Shown: in pieces, positions 1-5,937 of the stretch
How positions within the stretch are numbered: position 1 is the stretch's first letter
How the letters are laid out: each line of letters begins with the position of its first letter
Assembly (NCBI GenBank): GCA_937988795.1
Contig: CALKHY010000037.1
Span: forward strand, 1-8,770
Origin: an uncultured Candidatus Saccharibacteria bacterium
Lineage (GTDB): Bacteria > Patescibacteriota > Saccharimonadia > Saccharimonadales > UBA4665
DNA length: 8,770 bases
Direction of reading: 5' to 3'
Program-made: the position numbers and the translations under genes
The notes under the pieces: generated by a model
Seen by the model: the letters and a program-made list of their open reading frames with translations, nothing else
What the model was told of the DNA's origin: nothing
The model's database searches: none

Positions 1-2
1 AC

Positions 3-1613
3 GAAGCTGACGAAGAGCAAGACATCCGACTGTTTTTGCACCAGGTGTTCCAGATTTCGCGCGCCGGCCGTGCCGACACTGCACTGTACGTGCCGGATGA
101 CAACTATATTCTTGATTACAAAGGCCGCTGTTGTCTTTTGATTTCTGGCAAGCACACCGACGATGGTGATTTCGACCAGTTTGCCGTCGGCAGTTTCCGT
201 ATCGAGGGCAAGGACGGCACGTACAAAGACGCCGAGGACGGTGAATTGTCTGGCAATGCAGTTGAGCACGGCGGCGTAGACAGCGTCTTGCGCTTCCGCC
301 GCCAAGTCGCAGCGGGCGACTCGTTTGGCGTTGACTATTGGGTCGTGGCCGCTGACAGCCAGACCGATGCCGAAAATGTGCACGAAAAAATTAAGCGTCT
401 ATCAGTGGTTGCTCGCCTGCAAAAGGCCCGCGAACACTGGCACAACTGGCTGGCGCCTGCGCTCGACCGAATCAAGACACTGCCCGAGATACAGCAGGCG
501 ATGGTAAAAAAGAGTTTGCTTATCATAAAGGCACACTGCGACGAGCGCGGTTCGATCCTGGCCAGCGGCGACTCCAGCATCTTTAACTACGGCCGAGATT
601 ACTACTGCTACTGCTGGCCGCGTGATGCAGCGTACGCCATCTGGCCGCTGATGCGTCTTGGTATCTACGGCGAGGCCAGAGCGTTCTTTGAGTTCGCACG
701 CAGCACCTTGCATCGTGACGGTTACCTGATGCATAAGTACCAGCCGGATCGCGCCATCGGCAGCACCTGGCATCCGCTGATTCACAACCGGCGGCGCGAG
801 CTCGCGATTCAGGAAGACGAGACAGCAATCGTGCTGTTTATGCTGGGCGAGTACTATCGATTCAGTAAAGATACCAGGCTCGTCGAAAGCTTTTACGACA
901 CGCTTATCGAACCTGCAGCTGAGTTCCTCGGTAAGTTTATTGATGACAGTACTGGCTTGCCACATGCCAGCTACGACCTCTGGGAGGAAAAATTCCTGAC
1001 GACTACATACACCGTTTCAGTGGTTATTGCGGCCCTTGAGTCAGCAAGTCAGCTCGCCACTATATGCAACCATCCGGATGACGCCAGTCGCTGGAAACGA
1101 GTTGCCGAATCCATCCGCGGCCATCTGCAGACGTTTTATCATCCGGACGGCTATTTCCGGAAAGGCTTCTTGCTGCAGGAGAACGGCAATGTCGCGTATG
1201 ACGACACCATAGATATTTCCAACCTGTACGGCCCGTATATGTACATCGAGCTACCGATGGACGACGAGCGGATGAAGAACACGCTTAACAAGGTCAAGGA
1301 GCAGCTATACAACACCTCGCCGATCGGCGGCGTAATCCGGTACAAAGGCGACAACTATTTCTTAAGCAAGCGACAATATCCGGGCAACCCGTGGATCGTC
1401 TGCACGCTGTGGCTGGCGCAATATCTCAATGCGGCCGGCGAAAGGGATCAGGCACGGGCGCTGCTTGCCTGGGTTCAGGACCGTGCCATGCCAAGTGGTG
1501 CCTTAAGCGAGCAATTCGACCCGGAAACGGGCGAACCGCTCAGCGTCGCGCCGCTGGTCTGGAGCCATGCGGAGTTTATCAATACCGCACTCGACATTGC
1601 AGATGTTAAATAG
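3..1613 (+). CDS. Glycoside hydrolase family 15 (glucoamylase/glucodextranase-like), 5'-truncated by window edge
   Basis: An inverting exo-acting alpha-glucosidase of the GH15 type, expected to release glucose from starch-, glycogen- or trehalose-like alpha-glucans. The frame is open to the left edge (codons before the TTG at 36 read on without a stop), so the true start is outside the window and 536 residues are visible. The first ~120 residues match the beta-sandwich N-domain usual before bacterial GH15 barrels (GKDGTYKDAEDGELSGN). The (alpha/alpha)6 barrel follows: WPRD at 615-626, EDETA near 817, DLWEE at 975-989 with the probable general-acid Glu at 984-986, and WSHAEF at 1560-1577 with the probable general-base Glu at 1572-1574. 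No signal peptide can be judged because the N-terminus is missing. The TAG stop is followed by a convergent hairpin shared with rpmG. Family assignment is firm; substrate is not, since alpha,alpha-trehalases and glucodextranases share these motifs. Confidence 0.93.
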   Translation, partial: EADEEQDIRLFLHQVFQISRAGRADTALYVPDDNYILDYKGRCCLLISGKHTDDGDFDQFAVGSFRIEGKDGTYKDAEDGELSGNAVEHGGVDSVLRFRRQVAAGDSFGVDYWVVAADSQTDAENVHEKIKRLSVVARLQKAREHWHNWLAPALDRIKTLPEIQQAMVKKSLLIIKAHCDERGSILASGDSSIFNYGRDYYCYCWPRDAAYAIWPLMRLGIYGEARAFFEFARSTLHRDGYLMHKYQPDRAIGSTWHPLIHNRRRELAIQEDETAIVLFMLGEYYRFSKDTRLVESFYDTLIEPAAEFLGKFIDDSTGLPHASYDLWEEKFLTTTYTVSVVIAALESASQLATICNHPDDASRWKRVAESIRGHLQTFYHPDGYFRKGFLLQENGNVAYDDTIDISNLYGPYMYIELPMDDERMKNTLNKVKEQLYNTSPIGGVIRYKGDNYFLSKRQYPGNPWIVCTLWLAQYLNAAGERDQARALLAWVQDRAMPSGALSEQFDPETGEPLSVAPLVWSHAEFINTALDIADVK

Positions 1614-1660
1614 AATGTCAGGCGACGGGCGGTAAGCGTAGGGGGTGAGTTTGAGCGTCT

Positions 1661-1699
1661 GTTTAATCCAAAAAGAATGGCCGCGAGTGCGGCCATTCT
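1661..1699 (-). terminator. Rho-independent terminator of rpmG
   Basis: An 11-bp perfect stem (1674-1684 with 1689-1699) and a 4-nt loop are followed on the minus strand by five T residues (plus-strand A run 1670-1674). This is the expected place, 24 bp past the rpmG stop. On the plus strand the same hairpin has no T run. A second 9-bp pairing (1651-1659 with 1700-1708) encloses the first and might help end the convergent GH15 transcript. Confidence 0.85.
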
Positions 1700-1722
1700 G
1701 ACGCTCAACGTCTGCCCGATGC

Positions 1723-1926
1723 CTACTTACGTTTCGGTGCTTCGTTGCGGCCAAGATTCTTCTTGGTCTCAGTAAAGATCACGTGCTTGCGGAGTTTGGG
1801 GCTGTACTTGCGCAAGGACAGCTTCTCCGGAGTGTTCATTGTGTTCTTGGTAGTGTAATAAATACGCTCGCCAGACTCTTCGCTGACCAGCCCAATAAGC
1901 TTTCGTTTGTCGTTCTTCTTTGCCAT
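1723..1926 (-). CDS. rpmG: 50S ribosomal protein L33
   Basis: Structural protein of the large ribosomal subunit, located near the E site. The 67-aa protein starts at the ATG at 1926 ([14 protein letters not shown]). A GTG two codons upstream at 1932 is also in frame, but the MAKK start is the family norm. Recognisable L33 segments are [14 protein letters not shown] and [19 protein letters not shown], with a lysine/arginine-rich tail. No CXXC pairs are present, so this is the zinc-free (C-) form. A sigma70-like promoter (TTTACA, 17 bp, TAAAAT) places the predicted transcription start about 3 nt before the ATG, so the mRNA would be nearly leaderless and no convincing Shine-Dalgarno is seen. The gene stands alone, between the tRNA-Thr terminator and its own terminator. 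Confidence 0.95.
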   Translation of the reverse strand: MAKKNDKRKLIGLVSEESGERIYYTTKNTMNTPEKLSLRKYSPKLRKHVIFTETKKNLGRNEAPKRK

Positions 1927-1935
1927 ATTCACTTT

Positions 1936-1964
1936 ATTTTAACAGATACGAAAACAGATGTAAA
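1936..1964 (-). promoter_or_regulatory. Promoter of rpmG
   Basis: Reading the minus strand, the -35 is TTTACA (1964-1959) and the -10 is TAAAAT (1941-1936), with a 17-bp spacer. Only nine bases separate the -10 from the rpmG ATG at 1926. Confidence 0.7.
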
Positions 1965-1980
1965 CTGCTTGCCGCATAAA

Positions 1981-2010
1981 ACAAAAATTCCGGTTGATCA
2001 GGCCGGAATC
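1981..2010 (-). terminator. Terminator downstream of tRNA-Thr(GGT)
   Basis: A 7-bp stem (1987-1993 with 2003-2009) and 9-nt loop are followed on the minus strand by TTTTTGTTTTAT. It separates the tRNA-Thr transcript from rpmG. The plus-strand side is also T-rich (CTTTGCTTTTC), but no plus-strand gene lies before it. Confidence 0.75.
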
Positions 2011-2144
2011 TTTGCTTTTCTTCTTGCCGCAAGTAAGAAAATCTTTTCTTGGGCGCGTTATGCGTTTTTTCCGCTTTCCGCGCTTACCCCCAACGTACAC
2101 CGCTTACGTTTATTTGTCAATATATTTTTCCACAAAAATAAAAA
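2011..2144. other. Intergenic region without a recognisable gene
   Basis: This 134-bp stretch lies between tRNA-Thr(GGT) and its terminator. Both strands have open frames, but they overlap the tRNA and lack family resemblance or start signals. A minus-strand TTGACA (2121-2116) is followed 17 bp later by TACGTT, a poor -10. A 7-bp inverted repeat with a 2-nt centre sits at 2035-2050. If transcribed, it would form a long 3' trailer of the tRNA precursor. Confidence 0.4.
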
Positions 2145-2219
<75 letters not shown>

Positions 2220-2235
2220 ATCAAATATCAGAAGT

Positions 2236-2264
2236 ATTTTAGCGTATCGGAGGGGTTTCCTCAA
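2236..2264 (-). promoter_or_regulatory. Promoter of tRNA-Thr(GGT)
   Basis: The minus strand carries TTGAGG (2264-2259), a 17-bp spacer and TAAAAT (2241-2236). The -10 lies 16 bp before the tRNA 5' end at 2219, which leaves a short 5' leader for RNase P to remove. Confidence 0.7.
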
Positions 2265-2270
2265 GTATAA

Positions 2271-2294
2271 ACTGGCGCCTGATTGTCCAGGCGC
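2271..2294 (-). terminator. Possible weak terminator after the 89-codon ORF
   Basis: A GC-rich 7-bp stem (2275-2281 with 2288-2294) and 6-nt loop lie 21 bp past the ORF stop. On the minus strand it is followed by CAGTTTATACTT, which is only moderately T-rich, so termination is uncertain. Confidence 0.4.
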
Positions 2295-2314
2295 AAGACA
2301 CGTATACGCGACAG

Positions 2315-2584
2315 CTAAAATTCATGCGGCGCAGTAACCGGCGGCGCCACTACCTTATTCAGCGGGACTCTGCAGCAAGCACTAGCCCAGCCGCCTACAG
2401 GTTGGGTGCCGGGCACCTCGGGTGTGGGACGCTCAGGGAAGACTTTGTGGCCAAGAATAGCTCGCCCTACACGGACAGCGACGTCGGCTAGTACTTCAGG
2501 AACACGCCGAATATCAAATGCTGGGGGCAAGTCATGCCTCAGATCAGCAGGTTTGTGCGGCGACATCATGCCTAATACAGACAT
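2315..2584 (-). CDS. Small orphan protein, function unknown
   Basis: I do not recognise this 89-aa protein. Support for a real gene comes from its upstream signals: a strong sigma70 promoter (TTGACG, 17 bp, TATACT), a leader of about 26 nt, a purine-rich AGAGG nine bases before the ATG at 2584, and a GC-rich hairpin after the TAG stop. The sequence is rich in proline and valine (segments VPEVLADVAVRVG and FPERPTPEVPGT), with two adjacent cysteines near residue 70 (WASACCRVP). No signal peptide, membrane segment or repeat stands out. It stands alone between the tRNA-Thr promoter and the divergent 249-aa gene. An 80-codon frame on the opposite strand covers the same region, but it has no such promoter and looks like a shadow. 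Confidence 0.6.
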   Translation of the reverse strand: MSVLGMMSPHKPADLRHDLPPAFDIRRVPEVLADVAVRVGRAILGHKVFPERPTPEVPGTQPVGGWASACCRVPLNKVVAPPVTAPHEF

Positions 2585-2616
2585 TGCTCTCTACCTCTTG
2601 CTCTATTCAATATTTA

Positions 2617-2645
2617 AGTATACATTTTTTTATGCTATACGTCAA
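2617..2645 (-). promoter_or_regulatory. Strong promoter of the 89-codon ORF
   Basis: TTGACG (2645-2640) and TATACT (2622-2617) on the minus strand are separated by 17 bp, much of it A-rich. Each hexamer matches the sigma70 consensus at five of six positions, making this one of the best promoters in the window. Confidence 0.75.
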
Positions 2646-2657
2646 TAATCACGTTGC

Positions 2658-2686
2658 TTGTGTTGCGTATGATTTATGTTTAGAAT
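2658..2686 (+). promoter_or_regulatory. Promoter of the 249-aa gene
   Basis: TTGTGT (2658-2663) and TAGAAT (2681-2686) are separated by 17 bp, placing the start of transcription near 2693 and leaving a leader of about 19 nt that contains AGGA at 2701-2704. It is divergent from the promoter of the minus-strand ORF. Confidence 0.55.
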
Positions 2687-2711
2687 GTAGCAGATTGATC
2701 AGGATTTTGAC

Positions 2712-3461
2712 ATGTCCGATGCTGGTATATTGATGCATATAAGACATTTAGAAACGGTGGGGTGGGAGCGTTTGGTTTGGGGCGTACCAGAGGAAGATAG
2801 CCTTGGTGGTCTGCCGAAAGTTGCGGAGCTGCTATTGAACGAGCCGGCGTGTGAACCGATCGTCTCGGTAGTGTTTGGTTGTGGGCCGTCGGTAAAAGAC
2901 GGGCTTTCCGAGGGTGAGTATACCAAACGTTATTTGCTTGAGCGCTTGTCTGAGCTTCGCGCATTTACGCGCTTTAAGGATCGACTGGACGACGAAACGC
3001 TTGAGAGGTTACGCCGTAGACTGGAACAGGTGTACGTAACACCAAAGATTGAGCGTAGTATCGACGAAGTTGTCTTTGCGGCAGATTATTTCGCCAAACA
3101 AGGCATTACACGTGTCTGGCAGGTGACTGCAGCCAGTCACGCGCCCCGTTGCGTGCAGATACAGGCCGCAGCCCGCGCAGCAGGGCTTATCCCGAAGGCG
3201 CAGCAATGGGCACTCGTTGCCGACGACAGATGCTACGAAGGTGCCGAACCATTCTCGACCCTTGTCATGGAAGTCCCCCACCGCGGCGACGACCCGATGT
3301 TCGGCTTTGAGCCATCGTTGCCGAAGCTGCTGCGCGAGTACCAGTACGGCCTGTCACCCGAAGACAAGCGCAAACTCGCCCGTTTGGTAGAAGATTTCAT
3401 GCAAAAACACGCACAGCACTCCGACATCCGCCAGTTCGGGGGCGCGAAAGACAAAAGATAA
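2712..3461 (+). CDS. Tentative DUF218/YdcF-like protein
   Basis: This 249-aa protein is mostly unrecognised. The likeliest relationship is to the DUF218 (YdcF/SanA/ElyC) fold, a Rossmann-like domain of poorly known function. The hints are a strand followed by glycines (VSVVFGCGPS, residues ~50-60), a probable strand plus helix (IERSIDEVVFAADYFAKQG, ~113-131), and a strand with a following HxxR-like segment (RVWQVTAASHAPRCVQIQAAARAAG, ~133-157) resembling the family's VTSxxHxxRA motif. A charged helical C-terminus (~205-240) follows. There is no signal peptide or membrane segment, unlike many DUF218 proteins, so it should be cytoplasmic. The ATG at 2712 is chosen because AGGA lies seven bases upstream; an in-frame ATG seven codons later lacks this. 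It is a single-gene unit. Coding status is firm, the family call is not. Confidence 0.8.
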   Translation: MSDAGILMHIRHLETVGWERLVWGVPEEDSLGGLPKVAELLLNEPACEPIVSVVFGCGPSVKDGLSEGEYTKRYLLERLSELRAFTRFKDRLDDETLERLRRRLEQVYVTPKIERSIDEVVFAADYFAKQGITRVWQVTAASHAPRCVQIQAAARAAGLIPKAQQWALVADDRCYEGAEPFSTLVMEVPHRGDDPMFGFEPSLPKLLREYQYGLSPEDKRKLARLVEDFMQKHAQHSDIRQFGGAKDKR

Positions 3462-3493
3462 CCTCGGCGATATTACACTGTTACAGCTTTTGC

Positions 3494-3790
3494 CTAGTGT
3501 GCACTTAACGCAGCACTTCCTCTTTCCGGAGCAGATGGCGGCGAGGTCATGATGATAACATGTGCTTTGCTTACGATGCTGTGTGCCGCACCGCGCGGGA
3601 TGAGTACGAGGTCGTGAGTTTTAACTTCGTGGCGCTCATCGTTGACGGTACTGTTGCTTCGCTGCTAGGGATAAAATACACTCTGTCGCTCAGGCGATTG
3701 ACGTAGCTCGGATGCCGGCGGGGTTTGCAGATCATTGCGAGGGAATTTGCGCAACCACTAACGGGTCCTTCGTGCCGGATGATTAACGCA
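3494..3790 (-). pseudogene. Cupin-domain protein remnant, frameshifted
   Basis: Three minus-strand frames, read in turn, give a consecutive cupin-like sequence. The first (about 3790-3713) reads LVVAQIPSQ, a TGA, then SANPAG. The second (about 3713-3648) reads HPSYVNRLSDRVYFIP and SSEATV. The third (about 3648 to the TAG at 3494-3496) reads TVNDERHEVKTHDLVLIPRG, then AAHSIVSK. The last block fits cupin motif 2 (GDxxxIPxGxxHxI), and the middle one resembles the strand that precedes it. At least two frameshifts and one stop interrupt it, and the N-terminal part of the domain is missing. Cupins of this kind bind metal and often act on sugars or as sensors. The intact-looking codon usage in each block suggests recent decay. 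Sequencing errors could explain the shifts, but three lesions within 100 bp argue for a true pseudogene. Confidence 0.6.
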
Positions 3791-4582
3791 AAAGTAGTCG
3801 CCACGCATCTTTGTTATTTTGTATGAATGTTGCTGCAGCATTTTTGATAGCTCATCAAGCTGCTGCTTTTTCATGTGCATACTCTCAAATTTTATAAACT
3901 TCGGCTGTATGTCATCAAAGTTAATGCTCTTTAGAATAGTGTAGTCGTAGCCCTCTGTATCGATTACAAGTAAGTCCAGGTTTGTTACCTTGTGCTTATG
4001 TAGCAGGCTTTGCACGGTCATGGTCGGCACTTTAATCGCAACGATGTCCTTTGTTTTGTCGATACCCCAGCTAATGTGCGCTTTCAGTAAACTCTCTTTA
4101 GAGAACGAATGCAGCAGTTGCGCAAAGACGGGTTGATGGTTGGTTTTTCTAAAGGTATAAAGCTCCTTTTCTCCGTCGTATTCCGCAATGGCTATCTGTT
4201 CATATATCTGATTTTGTAGCTGGGCGAAATTCTTTTTGAGCGTTTCCATAACGTGCGGTACTGGCTCAACCAGGATTCCGTGCCAGTCATATTTTTGAGC
4301 ATACCTCATGATCGTATCGGACATGACGCCATCATTTGCACCGATATATAAAAATTTAAAAGGTCGCTTCAGCCTTTTTGAATACCGGCCCATCATCACG
4401 CCAAAATGTCTGTTGAGCACCGCATCCCTGGCGCTTAATGCGGCTCGCTTCCACAAGAATGCGGTGGGCAAAAGAGCGAAAAGTCGCTTGACCGACATAT
4501 CATGCCAGCCCGAAGTTTTGAACAAAAGTTTCAGAATAGGTACGTCGCTAACGGTTAAGGGTCTGTTGTTGCGCTTAGTCAT
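3758..4582 (-). CDS. FkbM-family SAM-dependent methyltransferase
   Basis: The 274-aa protein has FkbM hallmarks: the SAM-binding glycine motif YIGANDG (residues 79-85), the acidic end of beta-2 in LVEP (104-107), VPTMTVQSLL (185-194), and the motif-IV-like DLLVIDTEGYD (203-213). FkbM enzymes O-methylate sugars, polyketides or surface glycans; the acceptor cannot be told here. The N-terminal ~70 residues are basic and helical, with a mildly hydrophobic stretch but no clear membrane anchor. The ATG at 4582 lies 18 bp from the tRNA-Tyr gene and has only AGG two bases upstream, so the start is uncertain; an ATG at residue 29 is an alternative. No promoter fits in the gap, so expression probably depends on read-through from the tRNAs. 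Four sampled 60-base lines average about 42% GC, below the flanking genes. Its last ~10 residues overlap the cupin remnant. Confidence 0.88.
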   Translation of the reverse strand: MTKRNNRPLTVSDVPILKLLFKTSGWHDMSVKRLFALLPTAFLWKRAALSARDAVLNRHFGVMMGRYSKRLKRPFKFLYIGANDGVMSDTIMRYAQKYDWHGILVEPVPHVMETLKKNFAQLQNQIYEQIAIAEYDGEKELYTFRKTNHQPVFAQLLHSFSKESLLKAHISWGIDKTKDIVAIKVPTMTVQSLLHKHKVTNLDLLVIDTEGYDYTILKSINFDDIQPKFIKFESMHMKKQQLDELSKMLQQHSYKITKMRGDYFCVNHPARRTR

Positions 4583-4599
4583 TGCCTGAAATGTTAGTT

Positions 4600-4686
4600 T
4601 GGTGCAGGGGGAGGGATTCGAACCCCCGTAGGCCGAAGGCCGCCTGATTTACAGTCAGGTACGATTGACCACTCCGTCACCCCTGC
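4600..4686 (-). tRNA. tRNA-Tyr (anticodon GTA)
   Basis: An 87-nt type II cloverleaf on the minus strand: acceptor GCAGGGG/CCCCTGC, anticodon stem CCTGA/TCAGG around CTGTAAA (anticodon GTA), a long variable arm with hairpin GGCC-TTC-GGCC, T-arm GGGGG/CCCTC with loop TTCGAAT, discriminator A, and encoded CCA. It follows tRNA-Thr(TGT) in the Thr-Tyr order common in bacteria and has no clear promoter of its own. Confidence 0.97.
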
Positions 4687-4714
4687 GTATGTGATGATTT
4701 TATCAATTATCGCA

Positions 4715-4734
4715 AGAAATGGGAATCCATTTCT
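4715..4734. repeat. Perfect inverted repeat between the two tRNAs
   Basis: An 8-bp stem (4715-4722 with 4727-4734) encloses the 4-nt loop GAAT. In the minus-strand transcript it would lie between tRNA-Thr and tRNA-Tyr. No strong T run follows (TGCGATAATTG), so it looks more like a spacer or processing hairpin than a terminator. The rest of the 126-bp spacer holds no gene. Confidence 0.5.
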
Positions 4735-4812
4735 CATTTTGCATCTTTGTTTGGAAAAGAGCAGCTCGCTAAAGCGAACGACGAGAAAACCGGCGGTTTG
4801 TCTCAATAATAA

Positions 4813-4889
4813 TGGAGCCGCCTGTCGGATTCGAACCGACGACCCTCTGTTTACAAAACAGATGCTCTAACCAGCTGAGCTAAGGCGGC
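4813..4889 (-). tRNA. tRNA-Thr (anticodon TGT)
   Basis: A 77-nt cloverleaf on the minus strand: acceptor GCCGCCT/AGGCGGC, D-arm GCTC/GAGC, anticodon stem TCTGT/ACAGA around TTTGTAA (anticodon TGT), T-arm GTCGG/CCGAC with loop TTCGAAT, discriminator T, and encoded CCA. It reads ACA and possibly other ACN codons, complementing the GGT isoacceptor at 2145-2219. Confidence 0.97.
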
Positions 4890-4901
4890 GTAACAGATAC
4901 G

Positions 4902-4930
4902 ATTGTACCAAAATGAGCCGGTTTACACAA
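4902..4930 (-). promoter_or_regulatory. Promoter of the tRNA-Thr/tRNA-Tyr unit
   Basis: The minus strand carries TTGTGT (4930-4925), a 17-bp spacer and TACAAT (4907-4902), 12 bp before the tRNA 5' end. It lies just after the DUF3850 stop codon, so the tRNAs need not rely on the upstream operon. It may also drive the FkbM gene by read-through. Confidence 0.7.
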
Positions 4931-4936
4931 ATATTT

Positions 4937-5209
4937 TTACTCGTCATCAAGGAGTGAAATGACCTGGAAGCCATACTTGTCGATGTCTTCTTTGGGCCAG
5001 ACTTCCCAGTCTTTGGTTTTGCCGACGTAGCCGACACGTTTTTTAATCTCACGGCCGGTGTATTCTTTCGTTTCCGGACTCCATTCCTTAAGCACAAGGA
5101 TGTCACCAGGTTTGCATTTGAAGTCAGCAAGCCTTAATTCGTAGGTCTTCTGGCCGTCCAGAATCAACTGAAAATATTCAGGCCAACACTTTTTGACTAT
5201 GGTGCTCAT
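4937..5209 (-). CDS. DUF3850 (ASCH/PUA-like) small RNA-binding-type protein
   Basis: A 90-aa single-domain protein matching DUF3850, a member of the ASCH/PUA-like beta-barrel group thought to bind RNA or modified nucleotides. The diagnostic layout is present: a conserved basic N-terminal strand (VKKCWPEYF, residues 5-13), the GxKTYELR loop (19-26), GDILVLKEW (35-43), YTGREI (50-55) and VGYVGK (59-64). Length is normal for the family, so the gene is complete. Its ATG overlaps the stop codon of the upstream TPR gene as ATGA, and there is no separate Shine-Dalgarno, which points to translational coupling. It is followed within 10 bp by the tRNA promoter. Family membership is clear; no substrate or RNA target can be named. 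Confidence 0.85.
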   Translation of the reverse strand: MSTIVKKCWPEYFQLILDGQKTYELRLADFKCKPGDILVLKEWSPETKEYTGREIKKRVGYVGKTKDWEVWPKEDIDKYGFQVISLLDDE

Positions 5210-5862
5210 ACGACGACACGGCGCGAGGGGCGCATAATACGGTTCGGCTTGCCAGCCTTGATGATCAGGCGCTTCATCTTTTGTTCTACCATGTCGGCCT
5301 CGGCTTGCATGCCGCGGTCGAGGTAGGCCTTGCGCAGTATTTCGTAGCTTTCTTTGTTGGGCTCGAGCTCGGCTGCACGTTCGAGTGCCTGGAACATCAG
5401 TTTCTCGTTGCCAAGTTTTTCCTGTACTTTAGCGTAGGCGATGTGGCGGGCAGCGAGCGTGTCCTCCAGTTTGAGTGCCTGCTCAAACGCGATGGCAGCC
5501 TTTTCATAGTTTTCAGTTTCGTAATAGATAAGTCCGAGGTTGTGCAGGCTTGACGGGCTGGCCTCAATACTGCTGGCGATTTCGAAGCAATCGATCGCGT
5601 CGCGGTATTCGTGTTGTTTAGCGTACAAAATGCCCAAACGGTTATACGCGGCGGCATTTCGTTCGTCAATTTTCAGAATGGTAAGTAGGGCCTTTTCGGC
5701 GCGCAGCAAACGGTTTTCGCGCATGCCCTGGTGGGCAATGTCCCAAAGCTTGCCTAGACGATCGCCGATCTTCCTTGAAGCACCCAGGAAATCGTCGTCG
5801 TGAATCTTTGTATTACGAAAGGCTAATAAGCCGAACACCCCTACGATAGCAAGTTCTAACAT
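5206..5862 (-). CDS. Membrane-anchored tetratricopeptide-repeat protein
   Basis: The 218-aa protein begins with a single hydrophobic segment (LELAIVGVFGLLAF, residues 2-15) that could anchor it in the membrane or act as an uncleaved signal. About four to five TPR units follow, near residues 38-68, 69-102, 103-136, 137-170 and a degenerate 171-198, with typical alternation such as AAYNRLGILYAKQHEYRDAI and LHNLGLIYYETENYEKAAIA. The C-terminus is strongly basic (KAGKPNRIMRPSRR). TPR arrays bind peptides and assemble complexes; the partner is unknown. Transcription should start from a TATAAT box only 11 bases before the ATG, giving a leader of about 5 nt and no Shine-Dalgarno. The TGA stop overlaps the start of the DUF3850 gene, so the two proteins are probably made in fixed ratio and may act together. 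Confidence 0.88.
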   Translation of the reverse strand: MLELAIVGVFGLLAFRNTKIHDDDFLGASRKIGDRLGKLWDIAHQGMRENRLLRAEKALLTILKIDERNAAAYNRLGILYAKQHEYRDAIDCFEIASSIEASPSSLHNLGLIYYETENYEKAAIAFEQALKLEDTLAARHIAYAKVQEKLGNEKLMFQALERAAELEPNKESYEILRKAYLDRGMQAEADMVEQKMKRLIIKAGKPNRIMRPSRRVVV

Positions 5863-5873
5863 GGCTAAATGAC

Positions 5874-5903
5874 ATTATAGACCCCGCCAGCTGTGGATAG
5901 CAA
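5874..5903 (-). promoter_or_regulatory. Promoter of the TPR-DUF3850 operon
   Basis: A perfect TATAAT (5879-5874) on the minus strand lies 18 bp after TTGCTA (5903-5898). The -10 ends 11 bases before the TPR start codon. Confidence 0.7.
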
Positions 5904-5937
5904 CAAGCATTTTGAAGAAGTTTGTGCATGGAAATAA

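Noticed and set aside
2406..2648. 80-codon plus-strand ORF opposite the 89-codon minus ORF
   Set aside because: No promoter or Shine-Dalgarno precedes it, and its tail runs through the opposite promoter. The minus frame has both signals.
3571..3804. 77-codon minus-strand ORF taken as a separate gene
   Set aside because: Only its middle (HPSYVNRLSDRVYFIP) looks like protein. It is one frame of the broken cupin and overlaps the FkbM gene at its start.
4594..4806. 70-codon minus-strand ORF ending in PTGVRIPPPAPN
   Set aside because: It runs through the tRNA-Tyr gene. That ending is the familiar artefact of translating a tRNA 3' half.
3700..5210. UGA recoding, prompted by few TGA stops and the TGA inside the cupin remnant
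   Set aside because: Intact genes contain no in-frame TGA as a sense codon, and the cupin remnant also has frameshifts. The single TGA stop (TPR gene) does not decide it alone, because a TAG follows three codons later.
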